57,353 nt of DNA from Roseivivax marinus (GCF_900109705.1 NZ_FOAI01000019.1:1-57353); one strand, 5' to 3'; shown: positions 19,807 to 29,272, counted from the first letter of the stretch. A program made the numbers and translations. Notes: generated from the sequence alone by a model not told the origin.

Positions 19807-20910
19807 ATGCCCCGCACCAACATGCGCGACCTGACCTTCGCGACGATGAACCTGCTCAACCTGCAAGCGCCGGGCGGGCTGACCTATTCCAGCACCCCGC
19901 CCTTTCCGGACGACGCCGAGGGCCGCGCCGCCTACCGGCGCAAGGTGGCGTGGATCGGCGCGAAGATCGCGCAGGTCGAGGCCGAGGTCATCGCCTTCCA
20001 GGAGGTCTGGGACGCGGACGCGCTCCGTGCCTGTTTCGACGCGGCGGGCCTAACGGATACCTACGATATCGTGGCCCGAGACGCGCCCGGCCGGGGCCGG
20101 CCGCAGGTGGCGCTGGCCGTGGCGAGGGACCGCAACGGCGGCAGCCAGCTGATTGAGGCCGACTGGCACGCTGAGTTTCCCGACACCTTTCGCTTCGACG
20201 GCATCCGCGAAAGCGACGGCGCGCAGGAAGAGGTCACGATCACCATCAACGCGTTCTCGCGCCCCCTGCTGATCGCCCGCATCCAGCCCGAGGGCACCTC
20301 GCCCAGACCGCCCGAGGTCACGATCGTCTGCGCTCACCTGAAGTCCAAGGGCCCCGCCCGCGTCTCCTTCGCGCGGCCGCGCCCGGTGGTCCTGCAGGAA
20401 CATGCCGCGCGCGCTAAGTCCGCCCTGTCCCATATCCGCCGGGTGATGGAGGCGGGCGCCCTCCGCGTGCTTCTGGACGAGCGCATGTCCGCGACCGACG
20501 AGGCGCCGCTATCCCCCGTCGTGGTGCTGGGCGATCTGAACGACGACACCTCCTCGGTCACGACCGAGCTGATCTCGGACCAGCCGACCTTTCGCGTGAT
20601 CGAGAAAAGCACCGCGGGACGGCAGGCGGACAAGGGCCTCTACTCGGTGGAGCGGCTGCAGCAGTACCGCTCGCTCCGGCACGTATACTATACCCATATC
20701 TACCAGAACAAACGCGAGAGCCTCGACCATATCCTGGTGTCGGAAGAGTTCTACGACCACTCGCGCAAGCGGCTCTGGTCGTTCCGCGAGATGGAGGTCA
20801 TCAACGACCACCTGAACCGCGAGGACTACGAGGAGGCGCTCGGTGCCTCGGATCACGGCATCGTGCGCGCCTATTTCGACTGGAACCCCATGCCGGACGA
20901 GATCGGCTGA
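19807..20910 (+). CDS. Endonuclease/exonuclease/phosphatase-family protein, 367 aa
   Basis: The DNase-I-like fold is shown in order by FATMNLLNLQ (metal Asn), IAFQEVWD (metal Glu), TIVCAHLKSKGPA (catalytic His), VVVLGDLNDDTSS (Asp/Asn pair) and ALGASDHGIVRAYFD (final SDH). No signal peptide is seen. The substrate could be nucleic acid or a phospho-compound. The start at 19807 was chosen over a GTG 54 bases upstream; MRDLTF at 19825 is also possible. Confidence 0.88.
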   Translation: MPRTNMRDLTFATMNLLNLQAPGGLTYSSTPPFPDDAEGRAAYRRKVAWIGAKIAQVEAEVIAFQEVWDADALRACFDAAGLTDTYDIVARDAPGRGRPQVALAVARDRNGGSQLIEADWHAEFPDTFRFDGIRESDGAQEEVTITINAFSRPLLIARIQPEGTSPRPPEVTIVCAHLKSKGPARVSFARPRPVVLQEHAARAKSALSHIRRVMEAGALRVLLDERMSATDEAPLSPVVVLGDLNDDTSSVTTELISDQPTFRVIEKSTAGRQADKGLYSVERLQQYRSLRHVYYTHIYQNKRESLDHILVSEEFYDHSRKRLWSFREMEVINDHLNREDYEEALGASDHGIVRAYFDWNPMPDEIG

Positions 20911-20998
20911 CAGCCGGCCAAAGTTTAGAACCGTTCCAAACCTTGACCCTGTTCGGGCGGATGGCCATATTCGCGGTCAACCGAGAAAGGGCAGCGCC

Positions 20999-21571
20999 AT
21001 GTTCATCCAGACCGAATCGACTCCGAACCCGGCCACGCTGAAGTTCCTGCCGGGCCAGACGGTGCTCGAGGCGGGCACCGCCGACTTCCCGTCCCCCGAG
21101 GGCGCGGGCACCTCGCCGCTGGCCACGCGCCTGTTCGAGGTGCAGGGCGTCACGGGCGTGTTCTTCGGCAACGACTTCGTTACCGTGACCAAGGCCGACG
21201 AAAGCGACTGGGACCACGTGAAGCCCGGCGTGCTGGGTGCGATCATGGAGCACTTCCAGTCCGGCAAGCCGGTCATGGCCGAGGGTGCGATGGACGCCGC
21301 CGGTGACGGCCACGCCGAGCACACCGGCGAGGACGGCGAGATTGTCGGCCAGATCAAGGAGTTGCTCGACACCCGCGTGCGGCCCGCGGTGGCTCAGGAT
21401 GGCGGCGACATCACGTTCCACGGCTTCGAGCGCGGCGTCGTCTACCTGCACATGCAGGGCGCCTGCGCGGGCTGCCCGTCCTCGACCCTGACGCTGAAGA
21501 TGGGGATCGAGAACCTGCTGCGTCACTACATCCCCGAGGTCACCGAGGTGCGTCCGGTTGGCGTCTTCTGA
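20999..21571 (+). CDS. NifU-family Fe-S cluster carrier (Nfu type)
   Basis: This 190-aa protein has an N-terminal Nfu_N domain (MFIQTESTPNPATLKFLPG), an acidic linker near residues 95-115, and a C-terminal NifU domain. The domain's CxxC motif, CAGC, is at residues 156-159 and binds the transferable [4Fe-4S] cluster. Such carriers deliver clusters to target enzymes. GAAAGG precedes the ATG. The stop overlaps the tsaB start by 14 bases, so nfu, tsaB and the GNAT gene form one transcript. Confidence 0.94.
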   Translation: MFIQTESTPNPATLKFLPGQTVLEAGTADFPSPEGAGTSPLATRLFEVQGVTGVFFGNDFVTVTKADESDWDHVKPGVLGAIMEHFQSGKPVMAEGAMDAAGDGHAEHTGEDGEIVGQIKELLDTRVRPAVAQDGGDITFHGFERGVVYLHMQGACAGCPSSTLTLKMGIENLLRHYIPEVTEVRPVGVF

Positions 21572-22145
21572 TCGACCGATCCTCGGGTTCGACACGTCGG
21601 CCGCGCATTGCGCGGCCGTCTTGCTGTCGGGCGACCGGATCCTTGCCCAGCGCACCGAAGAGATGACCCGCGGCCAGGCCGAGCGCCTGTTGCCGCTGAT
21701 CGAAGATGTTCTGGCCGAGGCGGGCGTGGCCTGGGACGAGGTCGGGCGGCTTGGCGTCGGCACCGGCCCGGGAAACTTCACCGGGCTTCGGATCGCCGTC
21801 GCGGCGGCGCGCGGGCTGGCGCTGGCGCTCGACATTCCCGCGAGCGGCGTGTCCACCTTTGACGCGATCACGCCCGAGGCCGGCGCCCGCGCCGCGATCC
21901 CCGCGCCGCGCGATCAGGTTTACCTGCGCGACGCGGCCGGTGAAATCACCCTCCATCCCCGCGACGAGGCCGAGGCGGCAGGCCCGCTGACGTTCCCGCC
22001 CGAACCCGGCATACTCGCCGCCGCGATCGCACGCGCCGCGGCACGGGCCGAACCGCCCTTTACTGTTCCGGCCCCGCTCTATGTTCGTCCGGCGGATGCG
22101 GCCCCCGCCCGCGACGTGCCCCCGAGGATCCTCGATGACGCCTGA
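21558..22145 (+). CDS. tsaB: tRNA threonylcarbamoyladenosine synthase subunit TsaB
   Basis: TsaB is the TsaD-like scaffold needed for t6A37 formation in tRNAs. The 195-aa protein has ILGFDTSAAHCAAVLL and GVGTGPGNFTGLRIAVAAARGLALAL in consecutive segments, the ASKHA-fold signature. No ATG or GTG is available at the right place; TTG at 21558, preceded by GAGGTG 7 bases upstream inside the nfu coding region, is the probable start. The next gene overlaps its 3' end. Confidence 0.92.
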   Translation: MASSDRPILGFDTSAAHCAAVLLSGDRILAQRTEEMTRGQAERLLPLIEDVLAEAGVAWDEVGRLGVGTGPGNFTGLRIAVAAARGLALALDIPASGVSTFDAITPEAGARAAIPAPRDQVYLRDAAGEITLHPRDEAEAAGPLTFPPEPGILAAAIARAAARAEPPFTVPAPLYVRPADAAPARDVPPRILDDA

Positions 22146-22566
22146 CGATATTGCTGCCCTGATGCAGCGGGCCTATCGCCATCAGACACCGTGGCGTCCC
22201 GACGACGTGGCCGCAGTGACCGCGCGCCGGACGACGCGGGTCTTCTCCGACGACGGCGCGGTGCTGATCGCGCAGGTGGTCGCGGACGAGGCCGAGATCC
22301 TCGCGCTCGTGACCGATCCCGATCGCCAGCGCGAAGGCCGTGCGGCGCGGCTTCTCGATACCTTCCACGCCGAGATGGCCGAGGGCGGCGTGACCCGCAC
22401 CGTGCTCGACGTGGCCGAGGACAACGCGCCGGCTCTCGCCCTTTACGAATCCCGTGGCTACCGGACAACGGCGGCGCGCGCGGCCTACTACAAGCGTCCC
22501 GAGGGTGGGCATGCCGACGCATTGCTCATGGCGCGACCGATGACGGAAGGTCACGCGAGGTCGTGA
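22135..22566 (+). CDS. GNAT acetyltransferase, RimI-like
   Basis: A 143-aa N-acetyltransferase with the acetyl-CoA-binding stretch LVTDPDRQREGRAARLLDTF and the C-terminal DVAEDNAPALALYESRGY, the classic RimI-type ending. Linkage to tsaB supports identity as RimI, the ribosomal-protein S18 N-acetyltransferase. The P-loop is QREGRA rather than the usual QxxGxA form, so substrate choice is uncertain. The ATG at 22135 overlaps the tsaB end by 11 bases, with GAGGA upstream. Confidence 0.85.
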   Translation: MTPDDIAALMQRAYRHQTPWRPDDVAAVTARRTTRVFSDDGAVLIAQVVADEAEILALVTDPDRQREGRAARLLDTFHAEMAEGGVTRTVLDVAEDNAPALALYESRGYRTTAARAAYYKRPEGGHADALLMARPMTEGHARS

Positions 22567-22698
22567 CCGGCCGGACCCCGCGTTCCGGGGAAAAACCGGT
22601 TGACCCTCTCATACCCCTCCGTCCTAAATTGCCGCCGATGCAATAACAGGACGCCGGCGGCGCAAGATCGCCCGCGCGTCCGGACCAGGGAGCCCTGC

Positions 22699-23703
22699 AT
22701 GACCGTGATGAAATCCCTTCTCGGCGCCTCCGCCGCGCTGGCGCTGAGCGCCGCCGCCGCGATCGCCGACCCCGCGCTGATCTACGATCTGGGCGGGAAG
22801 TTCGACAAGTCGTTCAACGAGGCCGCCTTCAACGGTGCACAGCGCTGGGCCGATGAAACCGGCGGCTCCTACCGCGATATCGAGCTTCAGTCCGAGGCGC
22901 AGCGCGAGCAGGCCCTGCGCCGCTTCGCCGAGGCGGGCTTCAACCCGGTCATCACCACCGGCTTCTCGATGTCGACGCCGATCGCCAACGTCGCCGGCGA
23001 CTATCCCGACACCAAGTTCGTGACCATCGACGGCTACGTCGACCCGGAGGAGCACGAGAACGTGAAATCCATCCTCTTCGCGGAGGAGCAGGGCTCGTAT
23101 CTCGTCGGCATGCTGGCGGCGATGGCGTCGGAGTCGAACACGGTATCCTTCGTGGGCGGCATGGACATCCCGCTGATCCGGGCCTTCGCCTGCGGCTACG
23201 CGCAGGGCGCCAAGTCCGTCAGCGACGACATTGAGGTGATCGTCAACATGACCGGCACCACGCCGGCGGCCTGGAACGACCCGGTGAAGGGCTCGGAGCT
23301 GACCAACGCGCAGATCAGCCAAGGCTCGGACGTGGTGTTCGCCGCGGCCGGCGGCACCGGCATCGGCGTTCTGCAGACCGCCGCGGACGAGGACATCCTG
23401 TCGATCGGCGTGGACAGCAACCAGAACTACCTGCACCCGGGCCAGGTCCTGACCTCGATGCTCAAGCGCGTGGACGTCGCCGTCTATGACGCGATGCAGG
23501 CGGGACCCGATCTCGAGACCGGCGTCGAGACGCTGGCGCTCGCGGATGACGGCGTAGGCTACGCCCTCGACGAGAACAACGAAGAGCTCATCACCGAAGA
23601 GATGAAGACGGCCGTCGACGAGGCGCGCCAGCAGATCATCGACGGCGAGATCGAGGTCCACGACTACCGCTCGGACGACAGCTGCCCGGCGATCAGCTTC
23701 TGA
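22699..23703 (+). CDS. BMP-family ABC transporter substrate-binding protein
   Basis: The 334-aa periplasmic protein has a Sec signal (MTVMKSLLGASAALALSAAA) and the BMP/PnrA opening IYDLGGKFDKSFNEAAFNGA. Further family blocks are GFSMSTPIANVAGDYPDTKF, EEQGSYLVGMLAAM and VFAAAGGTGIGVLQTA. BMP proteins usually bind purine or other nucleosides. No lipobox Cys is seen, so it is likely soluble. It heads the operon with an ATPase and two permeases. A strong hairpin after its stop probably raises its level relative to them. Confidence 0.93.
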   Translation: MTVMKSLLGASAALALSAAAAIADPALIYDLGGKFDKSFNEAAFNGAQRWADETGGSYRDIELQSEAQREQALRRFAEAGFNPVITTGFSMSTPIANVAGDYPDTKFVTIDGYVDPEEHENVKSILFAEEQGSYLVGMLAAMASESNTVSFVGGMDIPLIRAFACGYAQGAKSVSDDIEVIVNMTGTTPAAWNDPVKGSELTNAQISQGSDVVFAAAGGTGIGVLQTAADEDILSIGVDSNQNYLHPGQVLTSMLKRVDVAVYDAMQAGPDLETGVETLALADDGVGYALDENNEELITEEMKTAVDEARQQIIDGEIEVHDYRSDDSCPAISF

Positions 23704-23729
23704 TCCCGGCCTTCATCACGACACTCTCG

Positions 23730-23758
23730 ACGGGGGCTGCACCTGCTGCAGCCCCCGT
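23730..23758 (+). promoter_or_regulatory. Intercistronic hairpin after the BMP gene
   Basis: A perfect 12-bp stem (ACGGGGGCTGCA at 23730-23741 pairing with 23747-23758) with a 5-base loop lies 27 bases after the stop. There is no T tract, so it looks like an RNA-stabilising or partial termination hairpin, common after solute-binding-protein genes, not a full terminator. Confidence 0.7.
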
Positions 23759-23782
23759 ATCGGACGTTCACCGGAGCCACGG

Positions 23783-25384
23783 ATGACCGACCCCGCCCCA
23801 GCCATCGAACTTCAGGGCATTTCCAAATCCTTCGGCCCGGTGCAGGCCAACAAGGACATCTCGCTGCGCGTGATGCCGGGCACGATCCACGGGATCATCG
23901 GCGAGAACGGCGCGGGCAAGTCCACGCTCATGTCGATCCTCTACGGCTTCTACGCCGCGGACAAAGGCGACATCTGGATCAAGGGCGAGAAGCGCCAGAT
24001 TCCCGACAGTCAGGCCGCGATCAAGGCCGGCATCGGCATGGTCTTCCAGCATTTCAAGCTGGTGCAGAACTTCACCGTGCTCGAGAACGTCATCCTCGGT
24101 GCCGAGGACGGCGGCCTTCTGCGCCCGTCGCTGGCCAAGGCGCGCGGCGTGCTGAAGAGCCTCGCCGAGGAATACGAGCTGTCGGTCGATCCCGACATGC
24201 AGGTCCAGCACCTCTCGGTCGGGCATCAGCAGCGGGTCGAGATCCTCAAGGCGCTTTACCGGCAGGCGGACATCCTGATCCTCGACGAGCCCACGGGCGT
24301 GCTCACGCCCGCCGAGGCCGACCACCTCTTCCGCATCCTCGACAACCTGCGGGCCGAGGGGAAGACGATCATCCTCATCACCCACAAGCTGCGCGAGATC
24401 ATGGAGATCACCGACACCGTGTCGGTCATGCGCCGCGGCGAGATGACGGCGACGGTCAAGACAGCGCAAACCACGCCCGAGGAGCTGGCCGAGCTGATGG
24501 TCGGCCGCAAGGTGCTGTTGCGCGTCGACAAGGCACCGGCCCAGCCCAAGGGCGCCGCGCTCGAGGTCCGCGACCTGCGGCACGTGGACACCAGCGGCGT
24601 GGAGCGCCTGCGCGGCGTTTCCTTCGACCTGCACGCCGGCGAAGTGCTGGGCATCGCGGGCGTCGCCGGTAATGGCCAGTCCGAGCTGCTCGAGGTCTTG
24701 GGCGGTTATGCCGACGCGACCGGCTCGGTCACCCTGAACGGGTCCGCCCTGCCCCTGTCGGGCGCGGGCTGCGACGGCATGGCCCGGCGCGCGGCCGGCA
24801 TCGGGCACGTTCCCGAGGACCGGCAGAGCGAGGGCCTCATCATGCCCTACAGCGCGTGGGAGAACTCGGTCTTCGGGTATCACCGGGATCCCATGTGGCA
24901 GTCGGGCCTGCTGATGAAGAACGCGGCCATCCGCGAGGACGCCGCCGGGAAGATGGAGCGCTTCGACGTGCGCCCGCCGAACCCGGACCTTGCCGCCAAG
25001 AACTTCTCGGGCGGCAACCAGCAGAAGATCGTGCTTGCGCGCGAGATCGAGCGGAACCCCGACGTCCTGCTGATCGGCCAGCCGACGCGTGGCGTGGACA
25101 TCGGCGCGATCGAGTTCATCCACCAGCAGATCGTGCGCCTGCGCGATGCCGGCAAGGCGATCCTGCTCGTGTCGGTGGAGCTCGACGAAATCTTCGCGCT
25201 GTCGGACCGCATCGGCGTGATGTTCGACGGCCGGCTCATGGGCATCCGCGACGCCGCCGCGGCCGACCAGCGCGAGCTGGGCCTGCTGATGGCGGGCGTC
25301 GGCGAGGACGAGGGCCAGGATCCGATGGCGGCCGCCGAGGCCGCGGAACGCGAACGGGAACGCCGGGAGGCGACGCATGGATAA
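23783..25384 (+). CDS. ABC transporter ATP-binding protein, double ATPase (nucleoside-type)
   Basis: A 533-aa tandem ATPase. Domain 1 has Walker A GENGAGKST, signature LSVGHQQRVEI and Walker B LILDEPTGVLTP. Domain 2 has a degenerate Walker A (GVAGNGQSE), the signature FSGGNQQKIVLAREI and Walker B VLLIGQPTRGVDIG. A degenerate second P-loop is normal in this RbsA/YufO-like family. The stop overlaps the first permease start by 8 bases. Confidence 0.94.
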   Translation: MTDPAPAIELQGISKSFGPVQANKDISLRVMPGTIHGIIGENGAGKSTLMSILYGFYAADKGDIWIKGEKRQIPDSQAAIKAGIGMVFQHFKLVQNFTVLENVILGAEDGGLLRPSLAKARGVLKSLAEEYELSVDPDMQVQHLSVGHQQRVEILKALYRQADILILDEPTGVLTPAEADHLFRILDNLRAEGKTIILITHKLREIMEITDTVSVMRRGEMTATVKTAQTTPEELAELMVGRKVLLRVDKAPAQPKGAALEVRDLRHVDTSGVERLRGVSFDLHAGEVLGIAGVAGNGQSELLEVLGGYADATGSVTLNGSALPLSGAGCDGMARRAAGIGHVPEDRQSEGLIMPYSAWENSVFGYHRDPMWQSGLLMKNAAIREDAAGKMERFDVRPPNPDLAAKNFSGGNQQKIVLAREIERNPDVLLIGQPTRGVDIGAIEFIHQQIVRLRDAGKAILLVSVELDEIFALSDRIGVMFDGRLMGIRDAAAADQRELGLLMAGVGEDEGQDPMAAAEAAERERERREATHG

Positions 25385-26471
25385 GCTGCCCCCCTGGGCC
25401 GACGCGGTGCTGGTGCCGCTGATCTCGCTTTTGCTGGCCGCAGCGCTGTCGGCGCTGGTGATCCTCGGGATCGGCGAGAACCCCGTCGAGGCGTTCCGCC
25501 TGATGGTCGAGGGTGCGCTCCTGCGATCCGCGGGCTGGGGCTACACGCTCTACTACGCCACCAACTTCATCTTCACCGGCCTCGCCGTGTCGGTCGCCTT
25601 CCACGCGCGGCTGTTCAACATCGGCGGCGAGGGTCAGGCAACGCTGGGCGGTCTCGGCGTGGCCATCGTCTGCCTCTACCTGCCATGGCCGCACTGGACG
25701 CTGGCGATGCTCGGCGCCTCGGTAGCCGCCGCGCTCTTCGGGGCGGCGTGGGCATTCATCCCCGCCTACCTGCAGGCGAAACGCGGCAGCCACATCGTCA
25801 TCACCACGATCATGTTCAACTTCATCGCCGCGGCGCTGCTGAACTACCTCCTGGTGAACGTGATGAAACCGGCGGGCCAGCAGGACCCGGCGACCGACAT
25901 CTTCCCGGCCGCGACGCACCTGCCAACCTTCCAGGACATGTTCGCCACCGAGGCCAACCCGCTTTTCCGCGGAGCTCCGGGCAACGTGACCTTCTTCCTC
26001 GCCATCGCGGCCTGCGTGGCGATCTGGGCGCTGATCTGGCGCACCCGGCTCGGCTACGAGATCCGGGCGCTCGGCCATTCGGAGAGCGCCGCGCGCTACG
26101 CCGGCATCTCGCCGGTGAAAACCATTGTCGTCGCCATGCTGATCTCCGGCGGGCTTGCCGGGCTGATGGGCGTGAACACCGCCATGGGCGAGGCCGAGCG
26201 GCTGGTGATGAACGCGACCGAAGGCGCGGGCTTCATCGGGATCGCCGTTGCGCTGATGGGCCGCAATCACCCCGTGGGCGTGTTCCTCGCCGCGATCCTT
26301 TTCGGGTTTCTCTACCAGGGCGGGGCCGAGCTCGCGCTTTGGACCAACATCCCGCGCGAGTTGATCGTGGTCATCCAGGCGCTGGTGATCCTGTTCACCG
26401 GCGCGCTCGACAACGCGGTGCGGATGCCGCTGGCGCGCGTCTTCGCGATGCGCCGCAAACCGGCGGAATAA
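25377..26471 (+). CDS. ABC transporter permease (nucleoside-type), 364 aa
   Basis: Hydrophobic inner-membrane subunit with about ten helices. It shows GLAVSVAFHARLFNIGGEGQ and, near the cytoplasmic coupling region, GYEIRALGHSESAARYAGIS, as in YufP/NupB-type permeases. It pairs with the second permease to form the channel of the BMP transporter. The start overlaps the ATPase gene (ATGG within its end), indicating coupled translation. Confidence 0.93.
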   Translation: MDKLPPWADAVLVPLISLLLAAALSALVILGIGENPVEAFRLMVEGALLRSAGWGYTLYYATNFIFTGLAVSVAFHARLFNIGGEGQATLGGLGVAIVCLYLPWPHWTLAMLGASVAAALFGAAWAFIPAYLQAKRGSHIVITTIMFNFIAAALLNYLLVNVMKPAGQQDPATDIFPAATHLPTFQDMFATEANPLFRGAPGNVTFFLAIAACVAIWALIWRTRLGYEIRALGHSESAARYAGISPVKTIVVAMLISGGLAGLMGVNTAMGEAERLVMNATEGAGFIGIAVALMGRNHPVGVFLAAILFGFLYQGGAELALWTNIPRELIVVIQALVILFTGALDNAVRMPLARVFAMRRKPAE

Positions 26472-26481
26472 GGGGACAGGC

Positions 26482-27447
26482 ATGGACTACGCCACGCTGT
26501 TGCAGGTGCTCGATTCGACCATGCGGCTTGCCACGCCCTTGCTGCTGGCCTGCCTTGCCGGTCTCTTTTCCGAGCGCGCGGGCGTCATCGACATCGGCCT
26601 CGAGGGCAAGATGCTGATCGCGGCCTTCTTCTCGGCAGCCATCGCGGCGGCCACCGGCTCGGTCTGGCTGGGCCTCCTGGCGGGCCTCGTGTCGTCCACG
26701 CTGCTGAGCTTCGTGCACGGGCTTGCCTCGATCACGTTCCGGGGCAACCAGCTGATCTCGGGCGTGGCGATCAACTTTCTCGCCGCCGGCCTGACCGTGC
26801 TGATCGCGCAGGACTGGTTCGGCCAGGGGGGGCGCACGCCGTCCCTGATCGGGTCCGGGCGCTGGGAGAACATCACCCTGCCGCTGGCCGAGACGCTGCG
26901 CCCGGTGCCCGTGTTGGGCCCGCTCTACGCCGACCTGATCTCCGGCCACTCGCTGCTGGTCTACGTGGGCCTCGTGATGGTGCCGGTGACGTGGTGGGTG
27001 CTGTTCCGCACCCGCTTCGGGCTGCGCCTGCGCGCCGTGGGCGAGGCGCCCGAGGCGGTGGACACCGCCGGCGTCTCGGTCACCGGGCTGCGCTACGCCG
27101 CGGTAGGCATCTGCGGCCTGCTCTGCGGGCTTGCGGGATCCTACCTCGCCACGGGCCTGCAGGCGGGCTTCGTCAAGGACATGACCGCGGGCCGGGGCTA
27201 CATCGCGCTGGCGGCGCTGATCTTCGCCAAGTGGCGGCCTTGGTCGGCGCTCGGGGCCTGCCTGCTCTTCGGGCTGCTGCAGGCAGTCGCGCTGCGCTAC
27301 CAGAACATCGACCTCGGCGGGATCACGATCCCGGTGCAGGTGATGGACGCCCTGCCCTACATCCTGACCGTGGTGATCCTCGCGGGCTTCGTCGGCAAGG
27401 CGATCCCGCCGCGGGCGGGCGGAGAGCCCTACGTCAAGGAGCGCTAG
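26482..27447 (+). CDS. ABC transporter permease (nucleoside-type), 321 aa
   Basis: Second permease, YufQ/NupC-like. It opens with a hydrophobic helix and ERAGVIDIGLEGKMLIAAFF, shows FRGNQLISGVAINFLAAGLT, and has the coupling segment GLRLRAVGEAPEAVDTAGVS. It ends the operon 11 bases after the first permease. The following 111 bases before the exporter gene have no clear terminator. Confidence 0.93.
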   Translation: MDYATLLQVLDSTMRLATPLLLACLAGLFSERAGVIDIGLEGKMLIAAFFSAAIAAATGSVWLGLLAGLVSSTLLSFVHGLASITFRGNQLISGVAINFLAAGLTVLIAQDWFGQGGRTPSLIGSGRWENITLPLAETLRPVPVLGPLYADLISGHSLLVYVGLVMVPVTWWVLFRTRFGLRLRAVGEAPEAVDTAGVSVTGLRYAAVGICGLLCGLAGSYLATGLQAGFVKDMTAGRGYIALAALIFAKWRPWSALGACLLFGLLQAVALRYQNIDLGGITIPVQVMDALPYILTVVILAGFVGKAIPPRAGGEPYVKER

Positions 27448-27558
27448 GCGCCTCCGCGCTGCCCGTGCCGTTGCGCCAAGGCGCTGCGGCGCAGAAAATC
27501 CGACCGTGACACGCCACGGGGCGTTGCCTTGCCCCACCGCCCCGCGCAATCTGGCGCC

Positions 27559-28476
27559 ATGCAGCTCTACCTCCCCATCGCCGAGGTTTCGGTCAGCCTG
27601 TTCCTGCTTCTCGGCCTCGGCGTGATGGTGGGAATCCTGTCCGGCATGTTCGGCGTGGGCGGCGGGTTTCTGATCACTCCGCTCCTGTTCTTCCTCGGCA
27701 TCCCGCCCGCCGTGGCGGTCGCCACCGGCGCCAACCAGATCGTGGCCAGTTCGGTCTCGGCCGTTCTTGCGCACCTGAGGCGAAAGACCGTGGACCTTAA
27801 AATGGGCACCGTCCTGCTGGTAGGGGGTCTCGGCGGGTCGGGCGTGGGCGTGTGGCTGTTCAACTACCTCAAGGAGGCCGGCCAGGTCGATCTGCTGGTG
27901 CGGCTGTGCTACGTTGTCTTCCTCGGCATCATCGGCGGGCTGATGTTGATCGAGAGCCTGCGCGCCCTCCTGAACGCGCAGAAGGGCAAGCGCGGCAAGC
28001 GCAAGTCCCACGGCTGGGTGCACGGCCTGCCCTTCACGATGCGGTTCCGGGCCTCGGGCCTCTACATCTCGGCGATCCCGCCCCTGCTGGTCGGCGCGGC
28101 GGTGGGCGTGCTGGCGGCGATCATGGGCGTGGGCGGCGGCTTCATCATGGTGCCGGCGATGATCTACCTGCTGGGGATGCCGACCAAGGTGGTCGTCGGC
28201 ACGTCGCTCTTCCAGATCATTTTCGTCACCGCCTTCACCACGATCATGCACGCGGTCACCACGCAGACGGTCGACATCTTCCTTGCCCTCGCGCTGATCT
28301 GTGGCGGTGTGGTCGGCGCGCAGATCGGCACGGCGCTCGGCTCGCGGCTCAAGGCCGAGCAGTTGCGTATCCTGCTCGCGCTGCTGGTGTGCGCGGTCTG
28401 CGTGAAGCTCGGTCTCGACCTCGTGATCGAGCCGACGGAGCTTTACGTGATCTCGCAGGAAGGCGCGCCGGAATGA
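27559..28476 (+). CDS. TauE/SafE (TSUP) family membrane exporter, 305 aa
   Basis: About eight membrane helices. The repeated glycine-rich motifs GMFGVGGGFLITPLLFFLGI and IMGVGGGFIMVPAMIYLLGM mark the two halves of a TSUP transporter, a family linked to sulfite, sulfoacetate and other organosulfur anions. The real start is taken as ATG 27559; a TTG 30 bases upstream would add a non-hydrophobic leader. Its stop overlaps the TIGR02186 gene (ATGA), so both are made together. Confidence 0.9.
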   Translation: MQLYLPIAEVSVSLFLLLGLGVMVGILSGMFGVGGGFLITPLLFFLGIPPAVAVATGANQIVASSVSAVLAHLRRKTVDLKMGTVLLVGGLGGSGVGVWLFNYLKEAGQVDLLVRLCYVVFLGIIGGLMLIESLRALLNAQKGKRGKRKSHGWVHGLPFTMRFRASGLYISAIPPLLVGAAVGVLAAIMGVGGGFIMVPAMIYLLGMPTKVVVGTSLFQIIFVTAFTTIMHAVTTQTVDIFLALALICGGVVGAQIGTALGSRLKAEQLRILLALLVCAVCVKLGLDLVIEPTELYVISQEGAPE

Positions 28477-29267
28477 CCCCGCTCCGCCGCCTCCTCGCCG
28501 CGGCCGCGCTGTGGTCTGCGGCCGCCCTGCCAGCCGCCGCGCAGGAGACCGGAGAGGGCGCGGGCGCCGAAAGCGTGGTGCTCGGGCTCAGCCAGGACAG
28601 CGTGTCGATCTCGACCGACTTCGACGGTTCCGAGATCCTCGTCTACGGCGCGGTGAAGCGCGAGGTGCCGATCCCCGCCGATCCGCCGCTTGAGGTGGTG
28701 GTCACCGTGTCGGGCCCGTTCGTGCCGATCACCGTCTACCGCAAGGAACGCCGCTTCGGCATCTGGGTGAACACCGATGCCGTCGAGATCGACCTCGCGC
28801 CCTCGTTCTACGCGGTTGCCACCTCCGGCCCCTTCGACAGCGTGTTGTCGAACGTCGAGGACCTGCGCCACTCGGTGTCGGTGCCGCGCGCGATCCGGTC
28901 CGTCGGCGCAAGGGTGGAGAACGCGCAGGCCTTCACCGAAGCCGCGATCCGCATCCGCGACGAGGCCGGGCTCTACCAGCTGCTCGAGGGCGCGGTGCAC
29001 GTGCGCGAGGAGACGCTGTTCTCGACCCGCATCCGCTTGCCCGCGAACCTGACCGAGGGCAACTACGCCACCCGCATCTTCCTGACCCGCGGCGGCCGGG
29101 TGATCGGTGATACATCGAGCATGATTGACGTCCGCAAGGTCGGGCTGGAACGATGGCTCTACAACCTGTCGCGCGACCTGCCGCTGGTCTACGGCCTCTT
29201 GTCCCTGACGCTGGCGATCGTCGCCGGCTGGGGCGCGTCCACGGCCTTCCGATACATGCGGAACTGA
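28473..29267 (+). CDS. TIGR02186-family membrane-anchored protein, 264 aa
   Basis: A signal peptide (MTPLRRLLAAAALWSAAALP) leads to an all-beta periplasmic domain with SVSISTDFDGSEILVYGAVK and VVTVSGPFVPITVYRKERRFG. A C-terminal membrane helix (LPLVYGLLSLTLAIVAGWGA) follows. These are the marks of TIGR02186, a family of unknown function known next to TSUP exporters. The ATG at 28473 overlaps the exporter stop, so a partner role in the same transport process is likely (inference). Confidence 0.87.
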   Translation: MTPLRRLLAAAALWSAAALPAAAQETGEGAGAESVVLGLSQDSVSISTDFDGSEILVYGAVKREVPIPADPPLEVVVTVSGPFVPITVYRKERRFGIWVNTDAVEIDLAPSFYAVATSGPFDSVLSNVEDLRHSVSVPRAIRSVGARVENAQAFTEAAIRIRDEAGLYQLLEGAVHVREETLFSTRIRLPANLTEGNYATRIFLTRGGRVIGDTSSMIDVRKVGLERWLYNLSRDLPLVYGLLSLTLAIVAGWGASTAFRYMRN

Positions 29268-29272
29268 TCCGG

